64,000 bases of DNA from Pleurostoma richardsiae. Lineage: Eukaryota > Ascomycota > Sordariomycetes > Calosphaeriales > Pleurostomataceae. The notes beneath the pieces were generated by a model. That model had not been told where the DNA came from. It ran no database searches and was given only the letters and a program-made list of their open reading frames with translations. Shown here in pieces: positions 32,110-45,100 of this stretch. The stretch is from assembly GCA_030052745.1 (NCBI GenBank), contig JANBVO010000060.1, forward strand, positions 1 to 64,000. The letters are read 5' to 3'. Numbering within the stretch: position 1 is the first letter of the stretch; every line of letters starts with the position of its first letter. A program made the translations under genes and the position numbers.

Positions 32110-35100
32110 ATGTCGTCTAGAGTCACCCGCTCGTCAGCTCGGCAAGCAGCAAGCCAGGCGGGACCATCGAATCCTAGTGCTACCCCCGGTGCTCCCCTCT
32201 CGGCTGCAACCGCTGCCACCTCTCTCGCCTCACCCTCGAATCCCGACCTCGAGCCACCTCGAACTAGAAAGCGAAAGGTTCAGTCCGCTTCGTCTCCCGA
32301 GGCTGCTCTTGAGCCACCCCCTATAACCACACGTCGCTCAAAGCGACAGAAAATTCCCGAGCCACAGCAACAACCTGAGGGGCAGCAGGAGCAGCAACCT
32401 TTGCCCCCGCAACCTCTCGCCACTCAGTCCCCGGCAAACCCACGTCGACGGAAGGGCAAAGCTCCTGCGACTATGTCAAGCCCAGAGTACGTGAAGAACC
32501 TTGATGGGATTCTAGTGCCGAGGTGATAGCGAAAATGGCAATACTGACTCCCTGTAGTTCCGTGGCTGGCCCTTCAAACCCCCCAGAGTCTGCTGCGTCT
32601 GGTTCCTCCAGCCGGAAGTCCAGCCGCAGCAAGAAGAACGCTCAGAATGCCCAAGGTGAGTAACAAGTCGTCTACATCTCGCCTCAGACTCCCAGCATTC
32701 TAACTCCAGCATCCAAAGACCTCCCTAGTGGCCCGCCTCCTGCGTCACGCCGTTCCAAGCGAAATACCAACATGGCAGACCAAGATACTCCAATGACCGG
32801 CACCGACGAGACTGAGAAGGGACTCGCCGCGCCACCGCCCCCGCCTCCCGAGAATCATGGTGCTGGTGAAGATAGTGAAGACAACGAGGATGATGACCCT
32901 CATCGATACGAGGGTGACGACGATGACGACCCCTTCGGTGGATTTGGTGTCCCAGGCGGAGCCCACGGCCTCACCAGCACCCTGCGAGCTTTGACGGGCA
33001 TGATGTCGGGTATTTCATCGAGGCTGCGAGACATCTTGAACAATCTACGGCAGAAAGAAGACCCAACCATCCAGTTGCTCGCTTTGCAAGAGTTGTCAGA
33101 GATCCTCCTTGTCTCCAACGAGGACAATTTATCGGGCCATTTTTCGCCTGATGCCTTTGTCAAGGAGTTAGTCGCTCTTATGAAGCCCGACGATTTCATG
33201 GAGGCGAATCCCGAGATCATGCTCCTGGCTTGTCGGTGCCTCGCGAACCTCATGGAGGCATTGCCGGCTAGCGTGGCCAACGTCGTGTATGGCGGAGCAG
33301 TCCCTGTTCTCGTTGCCAAGCTACGAGATATTGAGTTCATCGACCTTGCCGAGCAAGCCCTCAGCACGCTGGAGAAGATCTCGGTCGAGTATCCTTCAAG
33401 TATCGTCAGAGAGGGAGGATTGGCGGCTTGCCTAGAATACTTGGACTTCTTCGCGACCAGCACGCAGAGAACCGCAGTAACAACCGCAGCAAACTGCTGC
33501 CGTAATCTTCCAGCCGATTCCTTCGATGTTGTTCAAGATGCCATGCGCATTCTGCGCAACGTACTCAAGAGTAGTGATCAGCGAGTCGTGGAGCAGGCAT
33601 CGTTGTGCGTGTCTCGCATCGTGGACAGCTTCAGGGACCAGCCCTCTCGGCTGGAGGCGCTTGTCAGCGCGGACCTGCTCAAGTCGATTCTCCAGTTGCT
33701 TGTTCCCGGAACAACAAACCTCATCGGACCCAATATCCACACACAGTTCCTGCGTGTCTTGACGTTCACAGCTAGAGCAAGTCCTCGCCTGTCCGCCAAG
33801 CTCTTCAAGATGAATGTGGTTGAGACCCTCTATCAGATCTTGACAGGCGTCTCCCCTCCGGCCGGCACACATGACGTGGCTTCCAAGCTCGACAGCGTCC
33901 TCATCATGCAAGCACTGATCCATCGCCCGCGTGAGCAGATCATCGAGACCCTTAACGTAATCTGTGAGCTGCTCCCCAAACTCCCCGAATTGGCAGATCC
34001 TCTTCGTGGCCATTTTGTCGAGATCAGCAACGGTGAGCCCATCACCCCGTCCTCGCAGTCGTCTCGCCGCAAGTCCCCGGATGAGAAGCGAATCGAGCTC
34101 CTCGAAAACTGCAAGGAGGAGGTACGGCGGTTTGCATTGATCCTCTTCCCCACGCTGACGGATGCTTTCTCGAGCACCGTCAACCTTCAGGTGCGACAGA
34201 AAGTTCTGCTGGCGCAGCTTAAGATGCTGTCCAACCTGGATGAAGAGATTCTTGTTGAGGCCCTCAAATCTGTCCCCTATGCATCCTTCCTCGCTTCGAT
34301 TCTGTCCCAGCAGGATCACCCGTCACTAGTCATGTCTGCCCTCCAGGCCACGGAGCTTCTGATCAACCGCCTCGATTCTATCTATAGGTACCAGCTCTAC
34401 CGTGAAGGTGTCATTGCCGAGATCACCAAGCTTGCTTCGGAAGAGCAGGATCTAGAGACGAAGGATAACGAGCACCAGAGGATGGATAGTGATATCCATG
34501 ACTCTGGCGATAGATCATCGGGCAACAATTCTTCTGACGATGATGTGGAGGACGAAGCCGAAGATGACGGAGAAGAACACTCTCATCACTCCTCTGATGA
34601 GGAAAATGACGAAGAGAATGAAGACAACGAAGAGCATGATGAACATCCCGACGACCTTTCCGGGTCCCCCAGCTCTGAGGGGTCAACCATGTCTATTGAT
34701 GGCCCGCCTCGCCCTTTCCCTTCGGACATCGTCTCTCTACGGTCAAAGATCACTGAAGCCGCGAAGAAGTTTCTTGAGTCGCATGAGACTGAGAAGAGCT
34801 ACAAGACTATGAAGAAGAAGGCCACCAAGATTCTTGCGAGCCTGTCGACGCTAGCGAACGATATAGAGACCTTCTATCTGAAGCCGACCTCGACCAGTCT
34901 TCCTGCCAACGCTGGTAAGGAACTATTTACAAATTTGGCCTCGTACTTTGATTCAGACGTCCTCGAGAGCGTCACGAGTGCCGAACTACTTGCGTCCGGC
35001 CTAGTCCGCGTCCTTGAGCAAGTCTTCAGCAACCAAGACGAGAAGCTTGCTGCAGCAGCCCAGTCGGACTTCCTGGAGGTTTTTATGGGCTACTCGGTCA

Positions 35101-38010
35101 AGTCGAAGCCGAAGACCGCAACTGCTGATTCTCCTGCGACGCCTTTCAGCGTCATGGTTCACAAGCTGCAGGACCTGCTCAGTAGATCTGAGCATTTCGA
35201 GGTCATCACGGTGCATCAGAATAGCTATGATGGTAACCGAAGCAGCGCTGCGTCAATGCTTGCCAGGCAGATTCGTTTGAAGCTTGCCGCGGACGATGAT
35301 TCTGACATCCCGCGGGCATACCGCAATATCATGGTGTCCATCCACGCCATCGCAACCTTCAAGTCCCTCGATGACTACCTGCGGCCGCGGATAAGCCTCG
35401 CTGACCGATCTAAGGTGTCTAGAGCCCGCGATGGCCTCTCCCGAGCGCTGGCTGCCATGGCTGGCTCTACTGGTCTGCCTTTGAATGCCGCATCACGACT
35501 TGCCGAACGCCCCGCGCCTCCAATGGGTAGCTCAACCCCGCCTCCTGTGCCGTCGACGCTGGCATCGAGCTCACGTGCATCCCGCAAAGTTAAGAGCAAG
35601 ACCCAGCAGGATAGCCCAACGACTCCGGACGCAACGTCTTCAGCTTCGCTGGAGAAGGCAGTCCTTCGACGATCTGCACGTCGTCAACCTCCTGTTTCCG
35701 AAGGACAGCTCCCGCGCCCTCCGCCCGACGATGAAGACAACCTGGACAATGCCCTGGAGTGTGCGGACGAGAAGCAGCTGTCAGATGATGGAGATGCAGG
35801 CGAGCCCAGTGCTCTCGATGCTATTGTTGGTAGTCTCGATGAAGATATGGACGACGCTCCAACGCCCGACCCTTCGGCCGTCAACATGGAAGTCGCCACC
35901 ACTGGAAAGGTTACAGCTCGGAAGGAGGATGGAACGCGCGTGCCTACCCCATCACAGGGAAGCTCGGCCATCCCAGGCCGGGCAAGTGCTCTTACCGCCG
36001 CTCTGCAAAACACGCCAACCCCGTCTGCGCCATCGCGCCCGATGTCTTATGCAGCTGCTATCCAGGCTGTACCGCAGGACTGGCACATCGAATTCTCGTA
36101 CCAGGGCAAGGTTCTTACCAACGAGACCACGATCTATCGCGCGGTCCAGAACCAGTCGGACGACCACGTCGGGCGGAGTGTCTGGTCCGCGGTGCACGAA
36201 ATCAAGGTCAGACGTGTACCTGGCCCGCCTCCTGCAGAGACGGTCTCTTTCGGCTCCTCGTTTGATAATTCGGTGGAAGGCGGCGATGGCAACACCCCGG
36301 CATCTCTCGCAAAACACCCGACCACGGCTTCTATCCTGCGGCTATTGAAGATCCTCCATGACTTGAATGCTAACATTGAGGATGTCCTCCCTGAGGATAA
36401 GGCAGCGCTGAGGCTGAATGTCGAGCCGCTTTCACAGTTCGTGAACACCAAGCTTACTGCGAAGCTAAACCGTCAGCTGGAGGAGCCTCTCGTTGTCGCA
36501 AGCAATTGCTTGCCGAGCTGGAGCGAAGACCTGTCTAGACTGTACCCATTCCTCTTCCCCTTCGAGACGCGCCATCTGTTCCTGCAGTCGACATCGTTCG
36601 GTTATGCCCGGTCAATGTCTCGGTGGCAGAATGCCCAGTCTCAGGATGACTCCAGGCGGGATCGACGTGACGATCGACCGTATCTCGGGCGTCTGCAGCG
36701 GCAGAAAGTCCGCATCTCCCGCTCTAAGATCCTCGAGTCTGCCTTGAAGGTTATGGAGCTCTATGGTGCCTCACAGAGCATTCTAGAGGTCGAATACTTT
36801 GAAGAGGTCGGAACCGGTCTCGGTCCGACGCTCGAGTTCTACTCGACGGTGTCAAAGGAGTTTTCGAAGAGAAAGTTGAGACTCTGGCGCGATACTGATA
36901 CCAGCGAGACAGACGAGTTCGTCTCGGGACCTAATGGGCTTTTCCCGAGACCTCTGAGCGAGGAAGAAGTGTCGTCTCCGAATGGCGAGCGCATCCTGCA
37001 GCTGTTCAAGGTGCTTGGCAAGTTCGTCGCCAGATCTATGATCGACTCGCGCATCATCGACATCAATTTCAACCCCATTTTTTTCCGCATAGGCGATGAG
37101 TCTTCGGGCATTCGTCCTTCACTTGGCGCGATGAAGGTGGTGGATCCTATCCTCGCTCGATCACTCAGCTCGGTCAAGAAATTCGCCCTGGCGAAGAAGG
37201 AGGTCGCGGAGGATCCGAATCGAACGGCTGCCGAAAAGGTTGCTGACATCGTGAACATTACAATCGGAAATGGTGTCCGCATTGAGGATCTTTCTCTGGA
37301 CTTCACCCTCCCCGGATATCCGGAGATCGAGCTCATCCCGAATGGATCGCAGATCATGCTTACCATTGATAATGTCGACCTTTACCTCGAGAAGGTCATC
37401 GACTTGACTCTTGGAAGCGGCGTCCGCCGGCAGGTTGACGCCTTCCGCACCGGCTTCTCTCAGGTCTTCCCCTACTCAGCACTCTCTGCATTCACCCCTG
37501 ACGAGCTGGTGACGCTGTTTGGCCGTGTCGAGGAGGATTGGTCACTCGAGAGTAAGCTCTCATCGCCCTTCATCCCCTGCTGCATATGTCGCTAACTTGC
37601 TCTAGCACTCATGGACTCGGTCAAGGCGGATCATGGCTACAACATGGACAGCAAGAGCGTGCGAAATCTTCTGCAGACCATGAGCGAACTCGCCCCAGCT
37701 GAGCGTCGCGATTTCCTGCAGTTCACCACTGGAAGCCCCAAGCTTCCTATTGGAGGTATGTAACCGTTTCCCTTGCTACTCCCGGGGGATCTCGCGTGCT
37801 AAGGAACCTCTAGGCTTTAAGGCTTTAACGCCTATGTTCACTGTGGTCTGCAAGCCCAGTGAAGCCCCTTACACGTCGGATGACTATCTCCCTAGCGTCA
37901 TGACGTGTGTCAACTACCTCAAAATGCCCGATTATTCGAGCATCGCTGTGATGAAAAAGCAGCTCTCTATCGCCATCAAGGAGGGTCAGGGCGCTTTCCA
38001 CCTCTCGTAG
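32110..38010 (+). CDS. UFD4: HECT-type E3 ubiquitin ligase (Ufd4/TRIP12 type)
   Basis: Five exons, 32110..32486, 32558..32655, 32710..37551, 37606..37755 and 37814..38010, give 1,887 residues; all junctions keep phase. Such ligases extend ubiquitin chains on ubiquitin-fusion and N-degron substrates. The N-terminus (1-180) is disordered and basic (RKRKVQ, RRSKRQK), a likely nuclear signal. Armadillo-like repeats start near 240 ([29 protein letters not shown]) and run to about 740. A very acidic tract spans about 753-810. The HECT domain spans about 1490-1887, with the catalytic Cys1854 in [14 protein letters not shown] and the usual hydrophobic end. The last two short exons carry the C-lobe. 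Family is certain; the Ufd4 call rests on armadillo plus HECT layout and length. Confidence 0.93.
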
Positions 38011-38609
38011 TCAGGTCTTTTTAGATGACCATGACTTCCGCGGTCTACGCTCCGCAGTGCGGACATGGAACAGAATCCCGCCCTCGAACAACGACCGCCA
38101 TCATGATAATTGACGATTGCTGCATAGTTATGAGGGCGGTACCGGCAGCCGGAAGGAATTGCATGGGGGGAATGGCTTTCGTTTCGTAGCATGATTAATA
38201 CGGGTTGCCCCTCGGAGGTGGAGTTTGTGCGTTGCCCTCACTGCAACGCCGGTTGTTCTTTATATCTCCAGATAGATTGGGCAGATCAACCTCGTACCGA
38301 GACATACGAATAAATTGCTGAGGAAAAAAAGATCTGTCTTGTGCTCGTATTAGACGCTGCATGCACCCAAAGTTGAAGATAGAGCCCGCGGCGAGTACCC
38401 AGGTACCTGCTGGTGTTCCGTGAGGAGTGGCCCCGGCTGATGTCATCCCCACCCGTTTTTAACACGCGACGTGAGACGCGTCTGCCCATTAAAAGCCCCA
38501 AGAGCCTCGACGCCTACCTGCATGAACCACCGGGGAACTGAGGCGCCGCAAAGATAAGCAGAAGTGACGGATAAGCTCCGCGAGCAGTCTGTCGTAGCTT
38601 CAGAAGGAC
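38011..38609. other. Intergenic upstream of the ASCH-like gene
   Basis: 599 bases holding the 3' UTR of the Ufd4-like gene and the promoter of the next gene on the same strand. No feature is recognised. Confidence 0.4.
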
Positions 38610-40955
38610 ATGGCGCCGCAGACACGATCACGCGATGCCGCAGCGCCGTCTTCCTCGAGGGTGTACCACTCGACTCCGCCGGCTCAGCAGGTCCATTTCC
38701 CGCCACGGCGCCGCATGGCCAAGACTTACGGCCGGCGGCAATCCGCGCGCTCGCTGAGGCAGCAGACACTCACGCAGATTGACTATCTGGTGCCTGTGCA
38801 CCCTGATGAGCTGGAGGGGATGGAGGGGATGGATGCCTTGGCGGAAGCAGAGGATCGGAGCAGCGGCAGGCCACAGAAGCGCCGGAAGACAATGGGGGAT
38901 GTTCCGGACTCGACGCCGAGCTCGACGTTCCATACCCAGACCTTAACACAGCTGCTCTCGGAGAAGGGTGCGGGCGATGACGTGGACGAAATGCAGCACA
39001 TCAGGGACTCGGAGGACGAGGACGAGGATGGGCTCGCGGCGGCGGGCTCGCAGAAGGAGAACATGAACACCTCGCCGAGCAAATCATGCAGGGGGAAGGC
39101 CCTATCCGACGGGGACGAGAGCAGAGCAACATCACTGATACCACAGACCCCGGTGCACAAGAGAATCAAGACGGAGATTCCATCTTCCCATGCTTCACCC
39201 TTCACACCGATGCTGGAGCGTTACAGCCCGGCTCCGCACCGGTCTCCTCTGAAGGAGAAGTCCACCAACACGGAGGCACCGGCGCCGACCGTGGCTTCGG
39301 TGACGCGGAAGACACCGCGGAGTCTTGTTATACAGGACTCGTACAGCCCTGTCCGCGGCATTAGCCTATCCTCCACTGCAGGTCTACATCCACAGGAGGG
39401 TAATCCCAGTGGCCATACCGGGGCAGTCTATATGGAGATCCCAGATTCCGACGACGAATTCGACGGCTTTGATCCCTCACCGCAAAAGGTTGGGGTTCTG
39501 GAGACATCATCATCTGGCGACGGTGACGCAGAGCCTGGTACACCTACTCCGTTGTCACGACGGAAGAATGACACACTACGAGGCGAGGCGAGCAAAGAAA
39601 GGGGGGCAACTCCAACGCCGTTACCTGTCGATGAGGTAGGTGCGCGACCCGCGACGCCGGATCCTGTGCTTGAGGGTGAAGACGTCGAGGTAGAAACACC
39701 GATCTCTTCAACTCGTAGAATGCAGCATCTCGCAGTGCAGTCTAGCAATCCAACGGAGATCGAGAAGGAAACACCTCTGTCATCACCACAAAAGACCTTC
39801 CCTTCCAGACTCCCAGTAGCACGACAGACGCAAGGCCGAACCCAGTTCGAGACCCAGGCCATGGAGTCCCAACGAGTGCCACTGGAGGTAATCCAGACCA
39901 TGGGTGAGCAGACCGACCGCTCCGATATTATCCTCTCCATCCACCCGGAACACGTCGAGAAGATTGTCGCTGGTACCAAGGACCACGAGTTCCGCAACTA
40001 CCGCCTCGCACCCACTATTCGCCGCGTCTGGATTTACGTCACCCGCCCGGCCTGTGAGCTGCGGTATATGGCGACCATTGGCCCGGCGAGGGAGCCCGGG
40101 CAGATCGACGGCGGCAGCGGCGTGGGCAACGCCGAGTTCAACGAAGGCAAGGGCTCCAGGTTTGCCTACGAGCTGCAGCAGGTATACCAGCTCAACAACC
40201 CTGTCGGGCTGGCACTTATGAAGGAGAACGGTTGGGTCGAGGGACCGCCGCAGAAGTTCGTGTACGTGCCGCCCGCGGTAGTGGGAGAGCTCCTGGCAAA
40301 CCTCAGGTGCGCGCTGTTCGCGGATGAGCACCAGCAGGAGGAGGAAGAAGAGGCGGTGCCGCGGACGCCACGCAGTAGTGGTGGAGGGGCGGCCATGTCG
40401 GTGTCACAGCAGGTGGAGGAGCAGATCCGCAGCGACATCGCGAGGTCGACACAGTTCCCATCATCTCCACGACAGAACAGCAGTGTTTTCGTCGTTCCTT
40501 CGAGTCAAGATGATGAGGATCTAGAGGCGGCGAGGGATGCTGTAACACTGCGACCTCCACCGCCACCTAAAGGGTCGGGGGAGCAGCAGTTTGCTAAGCC
40601 TTTGCTGCCCGCACGCGCAGAGCAGCAGCGAGGGGGAGAGGTCCACTTCCCTTCAGCAGCAGCAGCTGCGCCGGACAGCGGGGTACGCCCGTCACAAGCC
40701 ACGACGGCGACGCAGCCGTCGACGCCCGTCACGTCTCCCGAGAAGTCGGTGCCGAGGCCGCTGCCGTGCTCGTCGAGCGTGCAGTCGCTGCCGGACTTCA
40801 TTGACGACAGCCCCGTCGGGCTGATGGCCAGTGGAGGGGCAGCGGGGTTCTCGCAGCTGCTGGGGTCGTCGCAGGCGGTGCTGCAGGATAGTTTAGTCGC
40901 GGACGTGAGGGCGCCGCCTGATGTTGTGTGGGATTCGGAGGATGAGGATGAGTAG
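38610..40955 (+). CDS. Disordered probable nuclear protein with ASCH/PUA-like domain
   Basis: Single exon, 781 residues. Most of the chain is Ser/Thr/Pro/Glu-rich and disordered. A basic KRRK (90-93) in the N-terminal part suggests nuclear import. The peptide TLTQ occurs twice (about 53-56 and 110-113), each beside hydrophobic residues. TP and SP sites are frequent (SPFTPMLERYSP, HRSPLKE), so proline-directed kinases may act on it. The one folded region is about 435-570: DIILSIHPEHVEKIVAGTKDHEFRNYRL, then VWIYVT and MATIGPAREPG. This matches the pattern of ASCH/PUA-like domains, which often bind RNA or modified nucleotides. Acidic DSEDEDE ends the protein. I know of no function for this architecture; the domain call is by pattern only. 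Confidence 0.72.
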   Translation: MAPQTRSRDAAAPSSSRVYHSTPPAQQVHFPPRRRMAKTYGRRQSARSLRQQTLTQIDYLVPVHPDELEGMEGMDALAEAEDRSSGRPQKRRKTMGDVPDSTPSSTFHTQTLTQLLSEKGAGDDVDEMQHIRDSEDEDEDGLAAAGSQKENMNTSPSKSCRGKALSDGDESRATSLIPQTPVHKRIKTEIPSSHASPFTPMLERYSPAPHRSPLKEKSTNTEAPAPTVASVTRKTPRSLVIQDSYSPVRGISLSSTAGLHPQEGNPSGHTGAVYMEIPDSDDEFDGFDPSPQKVGVLETSSSGDGDAEPGTPTPLSRRKNDTLRGEASKERGATPTPLPVDEVGARPATPDPVLEGEDVEVETPISSTRRMQHLAVQSSNPTEIEKETPLSSPQKTFPSRLPVARQTQGRTQFETQAMESQRVPLEVIQTMGEQTDRSDIILSIHPEHVEKIVAGTKDHEFRNYRLAPTIRRVWIYVTRPACELRYMATIGPAREPGQIDGGSGVGNAEFNEGKGSRFAYELQQVYQLNNPVGLALMKENGWVEGPPQKFVYVPPAVVGELLANLRCALFADEHQQEEEEEAVPRTPRSSGGGAAMSVSQQVEEQIRSDIARSTQFPSSPRQNSSVFVVPSSQDDEDLEAARDAVTLRPPPPPKGSGEQQFAKPLLPARAEQQRGGEVHFPSAAAAAPDSGVRPSQATTATQPSTPVTSPEKSVPRPLPCSSSVQSLPDFIDDSPVGLMASGGAAGFSQLLGSSQAVLQDSLVADVRAPPDVVWDSEDEDE

Positions 40956-42175
40956 TGCTTGATGGGTTGCTGGGATAGTGCTTGGCATGAGTTAGGGTGC
41001 TCATGCTGGTTCGGCGTGAGGTATGGGAGCTTGGTTTGAGATTGTATATGTGGCTCATTGCTGGTCTACTGGGCAAGGCTTTGTGGGACCGAGAGCTTGA
41101 GCTGGGGTTACATGCATAGCAGTTCATTGTGGCTATCCAACAGATACTTATCCATCTCCTGTATCGTGGGGCTTATGCGATGGTATGGGAGCAGAGCGAT
41201 TGGCACATCTATTTTCAATATATAGAGTTGTTTGCATGGGTCAGACGCCTCAGGTCTCGACGCCAGACTGGCTGAAGGAGATTTTAGAGGAAAAGAAATC
41301 TAGAACAGCTTAAGAGCTCGTTGGGCTTCCCGAGGATAGAACCCATTCATGCCTAAACTGTGATAGGCGACGATAGCTACTCATGAACGCCGATCACTAG
41401 ATGCCAACGCGTGGGGGGTTGCCAGCTTGAAACAGTCCTTGTGGCAAGAAATAGGAGTATCAATCAATGTGCGTGCACTCGGCACAGTACATGACAGCCT
41501 CAAATTGTGAGAGGAAGAAGGGGGCGGATCTGCGTCATTAAGCTGGTGAGCTCCTGGGTATGAGCTGGAAAGATGTACGGGAGTTGGGGGATCTACGAGG
41601 TCTAGCGCTGCACCAGCAGAGATTATTCGATGTTGCCGCGTGTGGGATTTCTTTTTCACCGCAGTACCACTGACGTGTATGTGCATTACTCGGAGTTATT
41701 TGTATCTGAAACGGTTTGTTCGGGAGCCTGCAGGCCTCGAGTATCCGACGAGGTTCACGGAGCTTCCGGGCAGGGAACCTGGGTACGCGCCGGTGGACGG
41801 GATCTTCCGCGCCGGCTAAGCCACATTTCCCGCGTGTGTTCGGCGCACCCCTCCCCCTCTTTGGCGCACGCCTGCTGCACACCACACACGGAGAGAGGTA
41901 TCCGAAGGTCAGAGCGCCTCATCTACTCAGCCAGCCAGCCAGCCAGCATCGCCAAAAACCTCGCCGCACACTCGAAGCTCCTGGCTTTCAGCAGCACCAC
42001 CTGCGCTTCATCCCCTTCAAAAAGAGCGTGCGATCATTGACGAGCTACGACACCTGACGAATTCACGACTGCCGTCGGATGCGAACCCCCGCCTACAAGA
42101 GAGCACTCGAAGATGCCAGCTGTGCTTGACCCGCGCCGTGTGCAACCTTCATGAGCCGCCTGAGCATTGCTACAC
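40956..42175. other. Intergenic upstream of Sec3
   Basis: 1.2 kb with the 3' UTR of the ASCH-like gene and promoter plus leader of the Sec3 gene. It contains a CAGC repeat (listed separately). Short ORFs on both strands overlap without any family signature. Confidence 0.45.
41928..41947. repeat. CAGC tetranucleotide repeat, five copies
   Basis: Five perfect tandem copies of CAGC about 230 bases before the Sec3 start codon, probably within the promoter or leader. Confidence 0.9.
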
Positions 42176-45100
42176 ATGGACCCTTCGCGCTCGAATGGGT
42201 CCGCAACGACCATGTCTAACGGGCGAGACACCAGCAATCTCAGCTCGAGGGCCGAGATCTTCGAGGACGAGAAGCGCCGGATAATTGACAGCTGCTTCAG
42301 CAAGAGGGATCAGGATGGTTCGAGTACGCCGACCTGCCCGATGCTTTTATCTACCGCGATATCACCTGCTGGTATCTCCGGATGGCACCTTTTTCCCTCG
42401 CGCACTGCCAGCTCCCCATGATACACTTTTGCTGACCAGAACACACCGTGAGTAGTAGCGGAGACATATATAACACATTTGAGAATCACCGAATTTGGCA
42501 GCCATCCATCCGGGCCCCCGCCGCCGCACGAGAGGAGCCCGCAGTCCGAGAAACGTCGCGTTATTATCATCGCCGTCAAGAAATCCGGCAGAGTACGCGT
42601 CCACAAGTCGAAAGAGAACGCCAATGGGACGTTTTCCATCGGGAAGACCTGGCCCCTCGAGGACCTCACCACCATCTCCTCGTTCACCGCCCAGAATGTG
42701 CCGCCCGACCAGCAACAGTGGGCGGGCAACGTCGGGTTCGCTGTCAACTTGGGGAAGAACTACTACTGGGAAGCACAGGGCGACAAGGAGAAGAAGTTCT
42801 TCATTGCGAGCTTGATCAAGATTTTCGGCAAGTACACGGGCGGAAGGGTGCCCACACTCACGGGATTCGACCAGCAAGAGCTCGATCAGATCCTCGGCAG
42901 TCCGTCTCGGCGACCGCCTGCGCAGCCTGTCCCTGCTCGTCCTCCGAGCCGGCCTTCGCTACCTGCCGCGTCCTCAACTGCCAGCGATGCCTTCAGCCAG
43001 AGATCCACGTATGGCAGCAACTCTAACACGCCCGACTTGCGCACGCCTCCCGCGCGTAGTCCCCTTCCGCCCAATGGTACCTCCTCCCCGGCCGGTAGTG
43101 TCGACTCTGGACGGCCGCCACAGGGCCAGGCGGCCGCACTGCGACGGGTTGCCGGTAGCAACGGTAGTCAAGACTCGGTGGCAAGATCGCTCCGAAGCGA
43201 CGACGCGAGCAGCCTGCGCCCTAGGTCTCGAGGGAACCCAGGACAGGCCGCAGTGAACGGAAGCGCAACATACAATGCACCAGAGGTGCCACCGGTCGAG
43301 GGCCGGCCCCCCGAGAGGAAGAGGCCGCCGATGGACCCCACACGACCGCAAGGGTTGCCGGATGACGGGCTGGTGCCCGCACCCTTGATCAGTCCTGGCA
43401 TGCGGCGGGAGCCAGTGCGAGAACCTGTTCGGGAACCCATTCGAGAACCCGTTCGAGAGCCTGTGCGGGAGCCTGTGAGGGAGCCTGTGAGGGAGCCTGT
43501 GAGGGAGCCCATGGCGCCGCCTCCTCGCAGCACTGAGAGGATGTCGCCGCGCAAGCCATCTCAACGGTCCCAACGATCGGAGGCAGGCTCGATCGACAAT
43601 GCTTCTATGAAATCGCTCGAGGCTCCGCTACCGGACGGCGGGCCCGTAACAAGGGTTGCTACGAACGGTACTACTACTACGGGCACCACATCGCCTCTGG
43701 CTCCGGCAACACCAGTAGAACCGCCTCCGGAGCCCGAAGAGACTCGTCCTGGTCTGGGCCCCATGATCAAGTCGAAGAAGTCCAAGGGCGACATTGCCGG
43801 GGCGTTCTGGAAGGCAGCGGCAGCAGCATCAGCCTTCAGACCTCGGCCAGGTGGAGCGGGTGAGAAACTGATGGCAGCTGCACAAGCCGCACGGACCAAA
43901 CCCAACGACGAACCTGATGGCATCACAAGCGTCGTGCCGGCACCACCGCGTCCAATTTCAGTGGAAGCAAAGTCGAAGCGCGTATCGGAGGCGTCAAAGT
44001 CAGGCGAGAGGACTTCAGGCATTCCGGAGGTCAAGATCACTGTGCCGAACTCGAGTCGTCCGAGCAGCCTCCAGGCTGCCGCCAAGGAGGCGACAAGACT
44101 TCCTGCGCCCGAGCCCGAGCCCGAGCCTGAGGAAGAGCGGCCGCGGTCTATCGTCACCGGCAACGACATCAAATATCTCGCTACACTCGGTATTGACCCG
44201 ACGGTCCTGGACAACAGGAGCGTTGAGTTTACGAAGTGGCTCGACTACTTTGGCTGGGTCCCAGGCGACAAGATGCGGTCGCGTAATTTCGAGGAGATGA
44301 AGATCGATATCGAGCGGGAGATGAACCGGGCCCAAGCTGGCGGCTGGCTTGCGCGCTTCCGGGAAGAGGACGAGAGGGTGGACGCCATCAAGAAGGGCAT
44401 CGATACGGCGATTGGAGAGTGCGAGGAGCTGGATAACCTCCTCACGCTGTACAGCGTCGAGCTTTCCGTAAGACACCAAGGACTTGTCTCCTCTACGTCC
44501 TCCTGCTAACCTTTGTTTAGACATTGTCGGATGATATTGCGTACATTGAAGCTCAGGGCCAAGGTCTCCAGGTCCAGGCTGCTAACCAGAAATTGCTGAA
44601 AAAGGAGCTTGAGTCCTTGCTTGACACGTGCGCCATCACGTCTTCCGATCTCGAGTCGCTCCGGACCGCGCCACTGGAGATGGTGGCCGGGGTTGAAGAG
44701 ATCGAGGCTGCTCTAGTGACATTATTCAGGGCGATGATGAAGATCGATCCTACTATGGGTAGTGGCGAGCCCAGGAAGAGCGGAGACGCCATCAGCGACC
44801 AGGTGATCGATTTCAACAGCGACTACGGGAACATGCGCATTGTGCAAGAAAAGAAGGAGATGTATATCTCCGAGAGCTCGGCATTCATGCGCCGGCTTGT
44901 CGAGTTTATGGCGAGACAGTTCGATGAGGCATCTCGACAGACAAGTCGTGCTCTGGAAGGTGCACTAGCCAAGAAGGTCGATGCTCACAACCATGAGATC
45001 GGCAGGGAGATGCTCTGGAAGTACGGTCCGCTTATGCTCTACGCACGAGACGTGGACCTGGCGAACTGGAACAGAATCATACAGCTCTACCAGGAGAAGA

